Shown here piece after piece: positions 1 through 11,857 of a stretch of 64,000 nucleotides of DNA. Under the pieces are notes generated by a model that saw only the letters and a list, made by a program, of their open reading frames with translations, searched no databases and had not been told where the DNA came from. Each line of letters starts with the position of its first letter. Positions within the stretch are counted from its first letter, which is position 1. The translations under genes and the position numbers were made by a program. Origin of the DNA: Albula goreensis (lineage: Eukaryota > Chordata > Actinopteri > Albuliformes > Albulidae); assembly GCA_022829145.1 (NCBI GenBank), contig CM040746.1, positions 32,019,712 through 32,083,711 of the forward strand, written 5' to 3'.

Positions 1-955
1 TAGCTACTTGTGCTACATGGATTGGCTAAAGCAAAAATATGGATACGTCTGACCCGTATAGGCTAATAAATGCTCATCCTTGGAGTAGACAAAAATATCT
101 CTCCACACCCCAGCCTCATCTTTGCTGGCTATCCCAGATTCATCCTTTCTTTTTGGTGTCATGATATCGACACATTTCTGTAACAATTTTTGATTTACTA
201 AAGGGTCTGTTTTAAAGACACTGAGCAGAACTTTTGCAAATGTATCTCATATTGTCTTACTTTAGATGTTATTCAGAAAATATAAGTATATGATGAGATA
301 AAATATCAACAATTTAAGCAAATTTATTTTGTGGTTCATTCACTTTTCTTCAGTTAGATGGATTGGCTTGAAGTCAGAAGGATTTTGCCAGATGTAGCAG
401 CTATTTCCTAAATGTTTTCATAGTTTTCATATAACTACACAATTTTTGGCTCACTTGCCACTTGTATGGTTGAAATGGCCAATCAGAATTGGGCCTGGTG
501 TGTTGGTGTTTATGCCAAACAGTCTGTAAATCCTGATGAATGTAGTGCCCAATGTCTGCAGCCCCACTCATACTCTACTGTGCTGAATTTTCAGGTACTA
601 CTGAAAATTATAACAAAACCTTTGTCTGGGAAAATATAATGGTCCAATCTCATAGTACAACAGTCCAAATGGAGAATATTACCTTGAGTAATGAGTGCTG
701 GGAAAATATGGAGCATCAATTTCACACAAGTGGATTGTAAAGGTTACATGGCTGCAATAGTTACCCCCCAGATGCCTATGAAATTTACCCTGGCACAGAC
801 CTGCTAATTTTCACTGAGGAATAGCTTTTCTGCAGCTTATTCCATTTTTAGAAGATTGTCTGGTTGTTCAGCAAGCTACATTTTCAAATGAGCTTGCGAT
901 GCATGTACAGTTGTGTTCCAGAGACGACACTGTGGATGTGTGTTGCCTGTTTTAC
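1..955 (-). other. Left-edge sequence, presumed slc9a2 intron 5
   Basis: The following NHE exon (G-x-TIRPLV...) should lie downstream on the minus strand. I read both strands and found no NHE-like codons here; the sequence is AT-rich with no recognised repeat. It is therefore interpreted as intron, with the rest of the gene beyond base 1. Confidence 0.5.
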
Positions 956-1152
956 CTGCACAAAGACTGTGAAGAGGATGACCACAATAGTGGTAGTAAT
1001 GAAAAGCCTTTTTTTGGGGAAATCGTCTATCAGGAACACCAGAGAGAAGCAGATTGCCCCTCTCAGGCCACCGTAGGCGATGATGAACTGGTCCCGGAAG
1101 GTCACTGCATTCCGCCGCAGCTTGTTCACCACTGCCGTCAGGAGGAGCACAC
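956..1152 (-). CDS. slc9a2: slc9a2-like coding exon 5
   Basis: The acceptor GTGGTCTCAG ends at 1153. The exon encodes [37 protein letters not shown] and [20 protein letters not shown]. It stops before GTAAAA at 955 in phase 0, the place where NHE genes continue with G-x-TIRPLV in the next exon. That next exon was not found in 1-955. Confidence 0.92.
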
Positions 1153-3146
1153 CTGAGACCACAACGAGACAGCAGAGGGCGCCGTTGGAACTTTTTATGT
1201 GTTTGTGATGTTGTGGGTTTGAATGGAATGTGTAGGAGACAATGTGTATGCGTGAGTAAGTGTGTGTGCCTGTGTGTGTGTGGGTATTTGTGTGTCTGCA
1301 CTTATGATTGATATCCACAGATGCTCCTCTGTATATACAATAACCAGGGCTTCAATATCAGGGAAATGAACTAGATAGGTTTAGTAGCTCATTTGACACA
1401 TTTTGTCAAGGGGGTGGATATGAAAAATAAAGGCATAAAAACAGAAACCCAAGGCAGGATTCATCTGATATATTGATCTGTTGCATTTTCTCGTTAACTT
1501 AGAGTTCAGATACTGCACTGTGGCTACATTTCAGTCTTGTAGAGAGTTGTAGATTTACACCCCATGCGCAACAATACTTTGGCAGGAAGGAAACGCAGCC
1601 TGCTCACTCAGCAGTTTATGATGATGCAATCTACCCACCCAGGGCTCTCCAGAAGAGACAGAGGAAGAGTGTGGAGGAGACGAAGGGCCAGCTCCACATG
1701 TGCACATCCTGAATGGTGGACACGCCCAGGAAGATGAAGATCAGAGTCTCACTGACACTGCTCCACATCTTTAGGAAGTACTTGATGGTGGTATTGGACT
1801 TCTGGGATACATTGGCCTCCACATACTGCTTCATGGTAACGGCACAGGTCACAATTCTAGGGCAACGGATGGGCAGTCAGACCTCTCCACTTTTAGACTC
1901 CAAAGTCAGACTTAGAATCAGACAGTTAGATCTCAAGAGAACCCTGACCTTACTGACTGGGTAAAACATTCACTGTGGCAGTTATAGCCACACCATTAAC
2001 ATGGCACTTACACACTGGTCAGGTTGTCAGAGGGTGGTTTGCTGAATTGTAACATATTTGGCATATGCATCTCCATAAGCCGGAGTCCCTGCTTGGAATC
2101 GCTGTCTTCTCCTTAGATCCACTTTCACTGATATTTTGTGTACGCCAGGCTTATAGCCAGTCATGTGGCCTGATACTAACTTTTATCAGCTCTCAGCTAT
2201 TAACATGTATCTATCATCTTAGCTTATTTGTTTAACCATTATTAATTTGTCATTTTGATTTACAAAATCATATGCTGGCCAATTACTGTTTTGTGTAACA
2301 AATATAAATGTAAAAGTGACTGTATTAGCTGTGCTTGTTTGCTGGGAGAATATTCAGTCTTGTCCATGATAAAATGCCTGTGGGTTATAGGTGAACCAGG
2401 ATACATGCAATGTGTTTCTTTTCCAGTGAATAAGTTAATAACCCTAAGATTGACATTGAAAGGGCTAAAGTAGTTTTCCTGCTGTATTACATAGATGTTT
2501 TAAAATTACTGCCATTTTCTATTGTATTTGGCAGATATACCAGCATGTACAATATGCCAAGTAAGTAAAGCTGCAAAAGGATTATTATCTTTTTGATGAG
2601 ACTTTTCTGAAAGATAGAATGGTGATAATCTATAGCTTGGCCACCACAGTTGCTTGGAATTTTTGTGAGTCAAAAGCTTCTTTGGTGGGAATTACATTTG
2701 TTGGAACTATCTCTTCATAGCTTGACCCCTAAGATCCAAATTGCAGAGTCAATTTGGAACTGCCAAATCAGCATTCTCTTTTAGATAGGCCACAAGACGT
2801 GGAAGAAATGATCGAATCACTTCTGCAATACTGATTGCTTCAGCAGAGGGGAAATGTTTACGTTGAGATTAGGTGAAAAGCTGAGATAATGGGATAGTAT
2901 TAAGCAGCTGTCTGGGTACCACACTTCTAAGGGGTCAAAGAAAATGATGAGCTGTTTTTCAGCCTTTTCCTAAGCTGAGTGAAGAGCTGCTTTTGAATCT
3001 GATGAATGGTCACTGCTGTGGTTTTACATCGCAAGGGTGTATGTGCCCTCTATTCTTGGAAAGTATGATTTAATATAGATTGGGTTATTTCAGTTTATTT
3101 TTATCATTCACTGCTGGGAAATAGGTGGCACTAAGCCAAGGCTGAA

Positions 3147-3218
<72 letters not shown>

Positions 3219-3233
3219 TGTGTGTGTCTGTGT

Positions 3234-3306
<73 letters not shown>

Positions 3307-3421
3307 CATGGTTGCAGATCTGTGTGAGAGTTTGTGTGTTTGTGTATATATGCTTGTCTGTCTGTCTGCATATGCACCCACATAAATGTTTGTCTGTCTG
3401 TCTGCATGTGCCTGTATGTAT

Positions 3422-3454
<33 letters not shown>

Positions 3455-6400
3455 CTGTATATGTAGTACATTAATGTGTATGTCTACAGTTGATGATCGT
3501 AAAATGAGGTATCATAACACCAAGAAGTGGGTAATCTACTGTATTTCATCAGTAGCTAAATTGCTGATTTGTTTTTCGTGATAAAGAGTAATTGCCTTTT
3601 TAAAATAAAAAAAAAAAAAAACAAGTCAATGGTTGACAGCTAAGTGTCTCTCAATCTATTTCTGGGTCATGATACCTTGTTTTCCTATCACTTGTTACTG
3701 TTAACTAGCTAGTGAGGGTGCCTGATGTCATTTAACCTTATTCCCCCATCATTACGTACTCCAAGTTGGAAGATAAATCAGGCCATTATCTACTGGCTCA
3801 CACTACTGAAGGAGGAGATAATATAAGCAGGACAGAGAGTTTTTAATAGTCTTTAGAAAAGCAAATAGATAACAGGTTTGTGTACCAAAAAAGGAATTCC
3901 TCTGCAGGAAACCCTGAACTCATGGTAACCCTAATATAGTATGAATATACAATTGTGCAGTGTAAATATATGTTCAATGTGTTAAATTTCAGTACTTTTA
4001 GATCATAGTTCTCAGCCTCCATTCCACAATGGATGACAGACTTTTTAGCCAATAAAAATCAAAGATTGAACACATAACAGGGTTGGTTGGTGGCATATTT
4101 GATATTAGTGTGGATGAACCAGCTCAGCCTCTCTGCTGAAAGCCTAACCAGTGTGATTCAGAGTGATTCACCCAGCCACTTCTGCTACATTTGCAATATT
4201 TTCTGTACAGGCACATTGTCTCAGTGAAGGCAGGTCTGAGATGAAGATGAAGATTCGGACACAATTATGTACACAGTATGCTAAGAGAAGGTGTGTATCA
4301 AAAATGCCACACTTCAGCAAAGCTGTACTCTGAGAATCTGACCGAGGGCTAAAGTATAACGTTTGTCAGCGCTGTTCTAAAATCGTAAGACTTAGAGAGT
4401 GTTGAGATCTCTGGAGTTCTGACTGTCTGATTTCTGAAACCCCAACCCGATCCCCAGCACAGACTCACGCCATGATCCCTGACAGGTGCAGCATCTCTGA
4501 GGTGAGGTAGGACAGGTAGCTGTAGAGGAAGACGAAGAGGGGCGCGATTACTTGGGCCCGGGCAGTGAAGCGGGTGGTGAGGGCTGCCACCAGGCCGAAA
4601 AACAGCCCCACACACAGGCCGCCCAGCCCCACCACCACAAACTGGCACCCCCCTGCCAGCACGTCCACCCCCGACACCGAGGGCATCCTTAGGAAGGACT
4701 CAAACAGCTTGTACAGGACCTGCAGAGACAGAGAGAGAGACAATGAGAAAGAGATGGGGACAGAGAGAGAGAAAACAAGACAGAATGAGAGAGGGAGAGA
4801 AAGAGAGTGGGGGAGGGCAGAGAGTGTGACAGAGGGAGAGAGAGAGAAACCATTTCAGTTCTTGGGCTGCATTTACCAAGCTGCTAATTTGATTCTGTAG
4901 AGGGTGAGGTTTCCTCATCTCAGAGTGTTGTAAAAGTTTTCTGTCAACAGATGCTTCAACACACCACTCAGTGTCCATACATATTAGCAATAGTTATTAG
5001 TATATATGTCTTATATCTTCCAATGATCTTGAGTGCCCAGTTTTTATTCAGTTTTGGCCTATAAAATAGGTATGCCATTAATGTTTATGAACACAAGGAT
5101 AAAATTCATTAAAATGAAAAAAAAAAATGTCCCAAATTTTTAAGATTCATCAGTAAAAACTAGAGGACAATACAAGTCATGACAGGAGACAGAGGTCATG
5201 AACCCCCAATTCTAAGCACTGCCTATGACAGTGCTCAGGCACTTTGTAAACGTGAAAATCTTCATAGCACAGGAAACCACTAATGAAAGCAGCAAAGATC
5301 CACACCTGCCTCCCCCACCCCCGCCACCCTTCATTCTCCCCCTACAACACTCCATTCTCCCCCACCCTCCATTCTCCTTCCATTGCCACCCCCCACCACC
5401 CTTCAGTAAATATGCAGCTGTATAAATGGATGAAGTGTCAGTATGTGATACTAATGTACAATGCAGGTGCTCACCACAGTCACTGCATCATTGAGCAGTG
5501 ACTCCCCAAACACCAGGATGTGTAGCTGCTCGTTGACGTGGATCTCCTCGAAGACGGATAGGACGGCCACAGGATCGACAGCGGCAATCAGGCTTCCGAA
5601 CAGCAGGCAGTGGAGCAGGGACACCTCCTCCAGGCCCCAGGGCCCCAGCCGGCACACCCCGTACAGCGACACACCGATGCCCAGCACGTTCCACACTGTG
5701 CCCAGCACCGCATACCACAGGATGGTGCCCAGGTTCTCGAAGAAGAGACGCCCAGGCAGGAAGTAGCCCGCGTCAAGCACGATGGGGGGCAGGAGGTACA
5801 GGAAGAAGGCGTCGGCACTCAGGACTGGTGGCGCGGCATGACGGACACCGTAGATGACCCCGCCTACCAGAAGGCCCACCATGATGAGCAGGCAGCTCTC
5901 TGGGACCACAGCAGGGATACGACCTGACCAGTGGAACCCTGGGAAATGTTGTGCAGTGGTGGGAACAGGAGAAGGAAAGAGCAGTGAATCCCTCTTAGAG
6001 CTTGTGTCCATTCTAGGAGGCCTGGTATTTATCAAGGTTTTTGGTCCCACAATTTACTCTAGCTAAGTTAATTAGCTCATGTTTATACCCAGGTTAATTC
6101 ACTGTATACACCATTTCCATGTCATTCATTGATTGGGCCATAGTAAGAAGTCCCATATAGCTCTCATTCAAAACAAAGCTAGGCAGAATATCAGATTGCA
6201 CAAATGAAGGGATCACTTAAACAATTAAGAGCAATAATTAAGTTAGCATGAAATCCAGAAGCATATGGCCCTCCTTGCCCACTCCTGTTCCAGGGAGTCA
6301 CAATAGCTCAGGCGTTATTAGGAATGACTGGAGAATGAAGCTTTACTTCATAATCCCCAGTCTTGATAGAGGCAATATTTGTTTCAGTGACTCATGCAGA

Positions 6401-7547
6401 TTTTCCTTGGAAAAACAGCTCTTTTGATTGATTGATCAGAGTCAATGATTGGCAGCTTCCTGCTACACAAATTAAAGGTTTCATTCGTAAAGCCTAATCA
6501 CTACTTACGTGTTACAGGCCTGTCTTATGCAACACACTCAGTATGTATCCACAGCATATGTCAGCATGATTTCCTATTGGTTTGTACTATAGCTGTGTGA
6601 ACTGCTCGACACTAGCAGTAAGAATAACTAGGGTGCATATCAACCACAGAAGTTAAGAAATGCCTGCTTTATAGTCAGGAAGTAGGGAGTTAATGCTGTT
6701 CCTCTACTAGATAACCTTTTCATTATGCATTTATTGAGAAGATACTGCAGTGTATTGTTATTTAGTTTTGAATTTCACAGCTTCCACATTCTGAGAAAAC
6801 ACCCTTATTTCACTGTTGGATTTTCCGTGAGGTGCCTGTTCCCTGTGCATAGTCAGGAAGATTCTACCTAAACTCAAATAGACAAACCAGTTTAGTTCCC
6901 CAGCTGTAACTTAGAATAGTCATGTTTTGTCAACATTTGACTTTGCAGGTAATACTTATAATGTACCGTAATAATAATAATATAATAACAATAGGTGCCT
7001 AATAACATTTATTGTAATCTCATGATAGTTTTGTGCAGTGTACGGTAAGTGTCCCAATGGCATCCAGAAAAAGGATATCACACTACATCACTCTCAGTAA
7101 TCTAATCAAGCTATACTGCATCGGCAAAACAACAACATCACTTTTACAAATATTTTCTTTATATCTATATATATATATAAGAGCAGCCAATATCAGATGT
7201 CACTGAGAGATGGGAATATTGATCAGAAAGTTGTATTACTGAGAGGTGTATTAGATTTAGATTTAGCATGCTTTATTTCTCTCAGGAATAAGGAGATTCT
7301 CACCCAGTTTAGCCAGCGAGGCCAGCATGATCCACAGTCCGATCTCAAACGGGGCCTGCACATGGTGGTAGTCCACACTGAAGATCCTCAGGCTGGTGGG
7401 AGCCGGGTGAGCTTCCGGTGGAGCCGACTCGCTGTCGCTATGGTTCCCGGGCGGCGGCAGGGAGGGGTCCTGGGAGTGCGCGAAGGCCGAGGAGGAGACC
7501 GCCAGGTAGAGGCAGAGCAGGGCGAGGGGAGTCTGGAGCAAGCACAT
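956..7547 (-). CDS. slc9a2: NHE2-like Na+/H+ exchanger, 5' five coding exons (partial at left edge)
   Basis: Electroneutral Na+/H+ antiporter of the SLC9A family, which exports protons in exchange for sodium at the plasma membrane. Coding exons read 7547-7304, 5938-5475, 4719-4469, 1856-1639 and 1152-956. All junctions are GT-AG and phase-compatible, giving 458 codons. Residues 1-25 look like a signal or first membrane segment. The transport core is seen: [12 protein letters not shown] (Pro-Pro at 132-133), AVDPVAV (Asp203), [13 protein letters not shown] (Asn231-Asp232) and GGLRGAI (Arg423), matching residues known to matter in NHE1. Phrases such as [25 protein letters not shown] and [13 protein letters not shown] resemble NHE2 more than NHE1, NHE3 or NHE5, while [16 protein letters not shown] is shared with NHE1. 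The exon starting near G-x-TIRPLV and the whole cytoplasmic tail are not in the window and presumably lie left of base 1. The family call is firm; the NHE2 assignment is from recalled sequence and moderately sure. Confidence 0.87.
1639..1856 (-). CDS. slc9a2: slc9a2-like coding exon 4
   Basis: The acceptor GCCCTAG ends at 1857. The exon reads (A)[20 protein letters not shown], then the highly conserved [19 protein letters not shown] and IFLGVST, then FWRALG. It ends in phase 1 before GTGGGT at 1638. The 218 bp length fits between exon 3 (phase 2) and exon 5 (phase 1). Confidence 0.92.
3152..3302. repeat. (TG)n microsatellite, slc9a2 intron 3
   Basis: About 150 bp of nearly pure TG with a few TGTC interruptions. 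It is followed by a looser TGTC/TG region and another pure run at about 3425-3453. The Cys/Val and His/Thr reading frames across it are artefacts of the repeat. Confidence 0.98.
4469..4719 (-). CDS. slc9a2: slc9a2-like coding exon 3
   Basis: The acceptor TCTCTGCAG ends at 4720. The exon opens VLYKLFESF and continues through [20 protein letters not shown] to [20 protein letters not shown] and LHLSGIMA, the standard NHE order. It ends in phase 2 before GTGAGT at 4468. Confidence 0.92.
4722..4850. repeat. Purine-rich (GA)n low-complexity tract
   Basis: The plus strand is almost all G and A, so on the gene strand it is the extended polypyrimidine region just upstream of the exon 3 acceptor of the exchanger. 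It may simply be an expanded branch/polypyrimidine region. Confidence 0.85.
5475..5938 (-). CDS. slc9a2: slc9a2-like coding exon 2
   Basis: The acceptor ...TTTCCCAG ends at 5939 and the exon completes a Gly codon shared with exon 1. It encodes residues 82-236, including [14 protein letters not shown], the [12 protein letters not shown] helix, AVDPVAV and the ND pair of [11 protein letters not shown]. It ends in phase 0 before GTGAGC at 5474. Its 464 bp length is typical for the large second exon of SLC9A1-5 genes. Confidence 0.93.
7304..7547 (-). CDS. slc9a2: slc9a2-like coding exon 1
   Basis: The start ATG at 7547-7545 is preceded by AACC, a good vertebrate context with A at -3. An in-frame ATG 27 codons upstream (7628) is possible, but it would add a Gly/Arg-rich leader ahead of the hydrophobic signal-like stretch, so the downstream start is preferred. 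The exon encodes a hydrophobic N-terminus, a Pro/Ser-rich extracellular linker with a possible N-glycosylation site (NHS), and [19 protein letters not shown] leading into the first core helix. It ends in phase 1 before GTGAGA at 7303. Confidence 0.85.
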
Positions 7548-9337
7548 GGTTCCACAGCACAGTGCGTGTGTTGAGTCTCCTCTGCCGGGCCTCCCACAAC
7601 CTCCCAAACCAGCCTCTCCCGGCCGCACGGCCCCACAGCTAGTGGACGCACTCAGGCGCTAATGCGCACAGGAATCCCTGAGCAAGCAGTGGAGCCGACC
7701 AGCACTAATGGGCTCTTAAAGACCAGCAGCTCCATTCACAAAGCAGGGTGCACAAACAATGACGCTGAACTCATCCCACTGTCAGAGGGCAGTAATGGCT
7801 TCTGAGCTTTGTTAGGAGCCAGCATGTCATTTCAACTGTTCAGTTAATATGAAATATTAGACATGAATTATGCATCCGGCCAGTAGGCATGTGGTCTCTG
7901 CTGTGTCTCTCTGAGCAAATCTCATGATCAAGATTATTAATCTCAAGTAGGATTTCCTATAAATAAACAATTTTGTGTGGCATGCTGTTGTGGCCATAAT
8001 GCTAAAATTCATATGCCTTCAGGGGGTGTCAGCCACTGGCCCCACTCATAATATGAGATGAGGTGGCATGCAAGAAACACAGACTGAGAGAATGCATGAC
8101 CCTTGAACCCCAGAGATTAGATTAGAACTGGCTAACAATGTCATATAGACCATTTGCAGTATCACTGGTGTCATTAACAAGAACAAGGTAACCTAAGGGG
8201 TTTAGGGCACTCTACCATTAGTGCCGCGTTTTAACTTTATTGTGGTGAATGATGATTTGGGGAAACATCATTAACAACTGAGGATATGAAATAAATAGTC
8301 CTAAATTGTATATTGAATTCCAAGTTGTCCAATAACTGGAATAATAGCTTGGTACTGTTAGCTGTCATGTGTTAAAATCATTGGGCACCATTCACCAACC
8401 ATTCTCAAGAAGAATTTTCTTCTTAAAACCCACTTATGCAGTTTTCACAAGGATTCTGACATTCACCAATGTTTTCTTATTTGGGATTTGTTCGTAGGTA
8501 AGAACAGAATCTATGCACATTCAAGAGCACTCAAACACAGTGGAGTGCTGACATGTTTGCGCAAAATAATTGGTTATTGCGTTTTCTTCAATTCTGCAGT
8601 GGCATAATATTATAGAAGTTCAAATTATAACAATATTTTTATAGTTTATAATATTGCTAATAAGAAAAAACTGGCACACGCTTTCAATTTACAAGGACAG
8701 TGGGATTCATCATTTTAAGAACACAAGTGTGAACAATTCTGTGGTCTACGAATGCATCATGAATCTGACATAGACTTTTCTCAAGAGCAAATTTAATAAA
8801 ACACTTAGGAAGATAATGGTGACTGAGGCCCATTCATCTCCAGAATTTGTCATGTTGCAATTATGAATTTGTTGTTATTTGATTATTGAATAGTATGTGT
8901 GATTCATTTAGTCATTTCTTAAGGTGTGGTCTGGATGTAAAGCGAGATATCCTCTTAAAAATTTGGAGCGAGGGAAACTTGGACCAAAATAGTGGTGTAG
9001 AAATAGGCTGCAGTATTAGCTAGCTTTCTAGATTTCTGGAAGGACCCCAGAATAAACAAGCTACAAACTTCATCTTTTGGCGTTGATCACATTTCCTGTG
9101 TGCTGCATGTGGCTAGCTCTTCCTGTTAGCCATGGTCTTGTAGTGATCTGATTTTTCTGTTTTTATGGTTGTTGCTGTTGTTACTGATGTTTTTTTTTTG
9201 TTTCTTCAACAGGTCATTCACAGAGTTTAAGTTAATGCTTATGCTTATTGCGTTGTTGTCTGAAGTGATAAAGTACATTAAATAACTATTTGACCCAGGA
9301 CAAGTACTAATAAACAAATAACACTTTTTTTCTACAT
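7548..9337. other. Upstream region of slc9a2-like gene
   Basis: Immediately upstream of the ATG (7548-7650) is a GC-rich segment that is probably the 5'UTR and proximal promoter on the minus strand. The remainder is AT-rich intergenic DNA with no reading frame or repeat that I can name. Confidence 0.4.
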
Positions 9338-9540
9338 TGCATTACAGTCATTTAGCAGATGCTTTAATCCAAAGCGATTTACTGTTGATTAGGCAAACCA
9401 AGGGCCAATCCCTCCTGAGAGGAATGTGGGGTTAGGGGCCTTGCTCAATGGTGTTCTTGCTGTGGCTGGACTGGGGCTTGAACCCGGACCTCAGGGCTCC
9501 CAGTCATGTACCTTAGCCATTAGACTTCAGGCACTAGACT
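9338..9540 (+). repeat. Teleost dispersed repeat ('atttagcag.tgcttt.atccaaagcg' family)
   Basis: The sequence begins with a recognisable catttagcagatgcttt / aatccaaagcgattta module and continues through a 'gccttgctcaa' segment and a 'gaacccggacct' segment. This arrangement occurs in many teleost genomes. It lies in the probable 3' flank of the TASL-family gene. Related, more diverged copies are at about 25686-25745 and 49665-50055. Confidence 0.7.
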
Positions 9541-9674
9541 ACTCTGTTTTGCAGGATAAGAAAGAAATGTGCTGTACCATTGTACCATACAATTGAGAGC
9601 TTATTACAGAAAAGTAGGCATCAAACCAAATTTAGACAGTAACATGGAAAAAGGAAAATAAACAGACCTCATAT

Positions 9675-10751
9675 ATTTTTACAGTAACTATTTATTTTAC
9701 AAAACAAGCAACATGCCTTGTGGTTTTTCATCTGAAGACAAAGCAAATGAATTCACAGCAATAAACACCTATTAAATGCAGTTCTGGAGATGTGAAATCG
9801 AAGAAGGGACTGTTTTCAAAGAAGAGGAACCTGTACAGCACTGCTACTTCCTCTAATTATTTTAGTAATTCAGCTCACCGTTTCCCCTCCTCTGTCTCAC
9901 TTTTCTTGGTACGTGTGCAAGTGTGTCTGTCTGCATATGTGGTCATGTATGTGAGAGAAAGATTCTGATTCTGAAACACACCACAAACAAAACTATAAGT
10001 CAAACTACATTGTTTTGAGCCCCCCAACCCGACAGCTCTTCAGTCACACTACTCCCTTCCTGTTAAGCTTTTGTGGGTCTCAGCATACGTATGTGTATAT
10101 ATATAAATACTGCTATAGCACATTTTTGTGTCAACCAGTTCAGAGACAAAATATGAAACTAAGAAATAGCACCTGATTTTTATCTACAGTTTTAGTTTTA
10201 ACCCTGAACTATGGTCCACAGTCACCCCTCGGAACAGAAACCATTTCTACAAATAGTTCACTTGTTACAAGTCTGGAGAACAGGGTAAAAACAATCCATG
10301 ACCAAGGGATATCTTGATATGTTTTTGATATGTCGAAAAAGACATTCTCTTTATGAAGAATATTTAGACCTTGTTTCAGCATTAAGTTCTCATGTGCAGC
10401 ATAACGTAACAAATAGTAAATAAAGCTTTCATATGTACATTATCCTTGGATTCCTCAGTGTATCATGGTCATCTCCTGTGTCCGGCTCTCTCCATCTCAC
10501 ATAAATTAGCACAGTAATTCTAAGCCTTGGGACTTGATGGATGGTGAAATGTTTTCATTCTTGAGTTGCTCCATATATGAGATTAATAAACTGCAGAGAT
10601 TTTTGGTGCATGCACGCTCCACATACAGTCTAAAATGTTCCCAATAAAGAAACATGAAGACCAAATAATCCCTGTGCATTGCATTTTTCATTTTTTTTTT
10701 TGCAGGAAGAAGTCTGAAAATGGCAAACCTTGCCCCCATCTGCCCTGGCCC
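9675..10751 (-). other. Probable 3'UTR of TASL-family gene
   Basis: There is no other gene between the stop codon at 10752 and a minus-strand AATAAA at 9696-9691. The stretch is AT-rich with no long frame of recognisable content. The 3' end is inferred only from the polyadenylation signal. Confidence 0.4.
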
Positions 10752-11461
10752 TTACATGGGCTGGTAGTGGGAGGAGCCCTTCTTCCTCTGATCGGGGTTG
10801 GAGATTCGCAGGACTGGGGAGCTGAAGTGCGAGCTCACCGCACTCGCACCGGCGCCGGCGCGCAGGGAGCTCAGGTAGTTAGTGACGACGTCTCGGGCCA
10901 CACTGGCCTCCAGACCCTGCTCCAGGGACAGTTGCTGGCTGAGCTGGTCCACAGAGGGCAGCACCACGGTGGGGGGCACACTGGGGAACCCGCAGCGGGC
11001 CAGGCTATCCTGTAGGTGCTGGCGGTACAAATCCAGCAGCTTGCTCTCCAGGTAGCCGTTTAGCATGGAGTTGGACAGTGGCTTTCTCTTGTCCAGGGTT
11101 ATGCTAGTGTCCATCACCAGGTAGCCTTCATCTTGGGATGGTTCACAGGTCACCTGTAGCCCGGGATGGGTGGGCCCAGATTGCAGAGTCCCCAGCTCCC
11201 CTAGATCCTCAGACTGGAGCAGCGGGCCCCCACCAATCTCATAATCCAGCCCAGGGCTTCCTGAATCTCTGTCACCCATGGGGTCCCCCCTCAGCTGCAA
11301 GTCGGGGTAGTCCTTACAGAAGCTGGTACAGCACCAGGATCGATACAGCTCTAGGCCCAGGTACTGGTCAGGCTCTAAATTGGGAATGAAGATACTGGAA
11401 CTGGGCTGGGGCAGTCTAGGCTGTTCCAGGCCTTGCTCCATGCCTGGAGCCTCCTCCTTTC
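10752..11461 (-). CDS. tasl: TASL-family coding exon 2
   Basis: The acceptor TTGTTGCTAACAG ends at 11462; the exon completes a Gly codon (G|GA) and runs 235 codons to TAA at 10754-10752. A longer open frame could start at an ATG at 11486, but that ATG lies inside the predicted intron, and the phase match with exon 1 plus the recovered N-terminal motif support the spliced model. The segment holds all conserved TASL blocks after the N-terminus. Confidence 0.85.
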
Positions 11462-11762
11462 CTGTTAGCAACAAATACTTCATCATAATTCATATCCATA
11501 ACAGGAAATGCAGAGCCTAATTTAATGCATTAAAGCTGAGTGCCTCAGACAATCTTTCATTCCTGCTGCTATTAGATAATGTGGCAAGGCTGACCAATAT
11601 TGTCTACAGCTATTATGCATTGGTCCTTGAGCACCAAGCCAAGTGTTCTGTGTATCAGTATCTGTTTGGCTGTTTCATGTGTTTTACCTGTTCTGGTCAT
11701 TTTGCTATGGTGGTGGTGATGATTTGTTTTACTTTTACATTAAGGAGGTCAAGTATGTAATA

Positions 11763-11857
<95 letters not shown>

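Noticed and set aside
3085-3581. Long His/Thr and Cys/Val open frames
   Set aside because: Pure translation of a TG/CA microsatellite, with no codon structure or family.
5461-5927. Plus-strand frames opposite the exchanger exon 2
   Set aside because: Antisense shadows of a GC-rich conserved coding exon.
10635-11389. Plus-strand frames opposite the TASL-family exon 2
   Set aside because: Antisense shadows, with no start context or family resemblance.
11462-11486. ATG at 11486 as the start of the TASL-family protein
   Set aside because: It lies inside the predicted intron, and the codons from it to 11462 have no TASL similarity, while the spliced N-terminus does.
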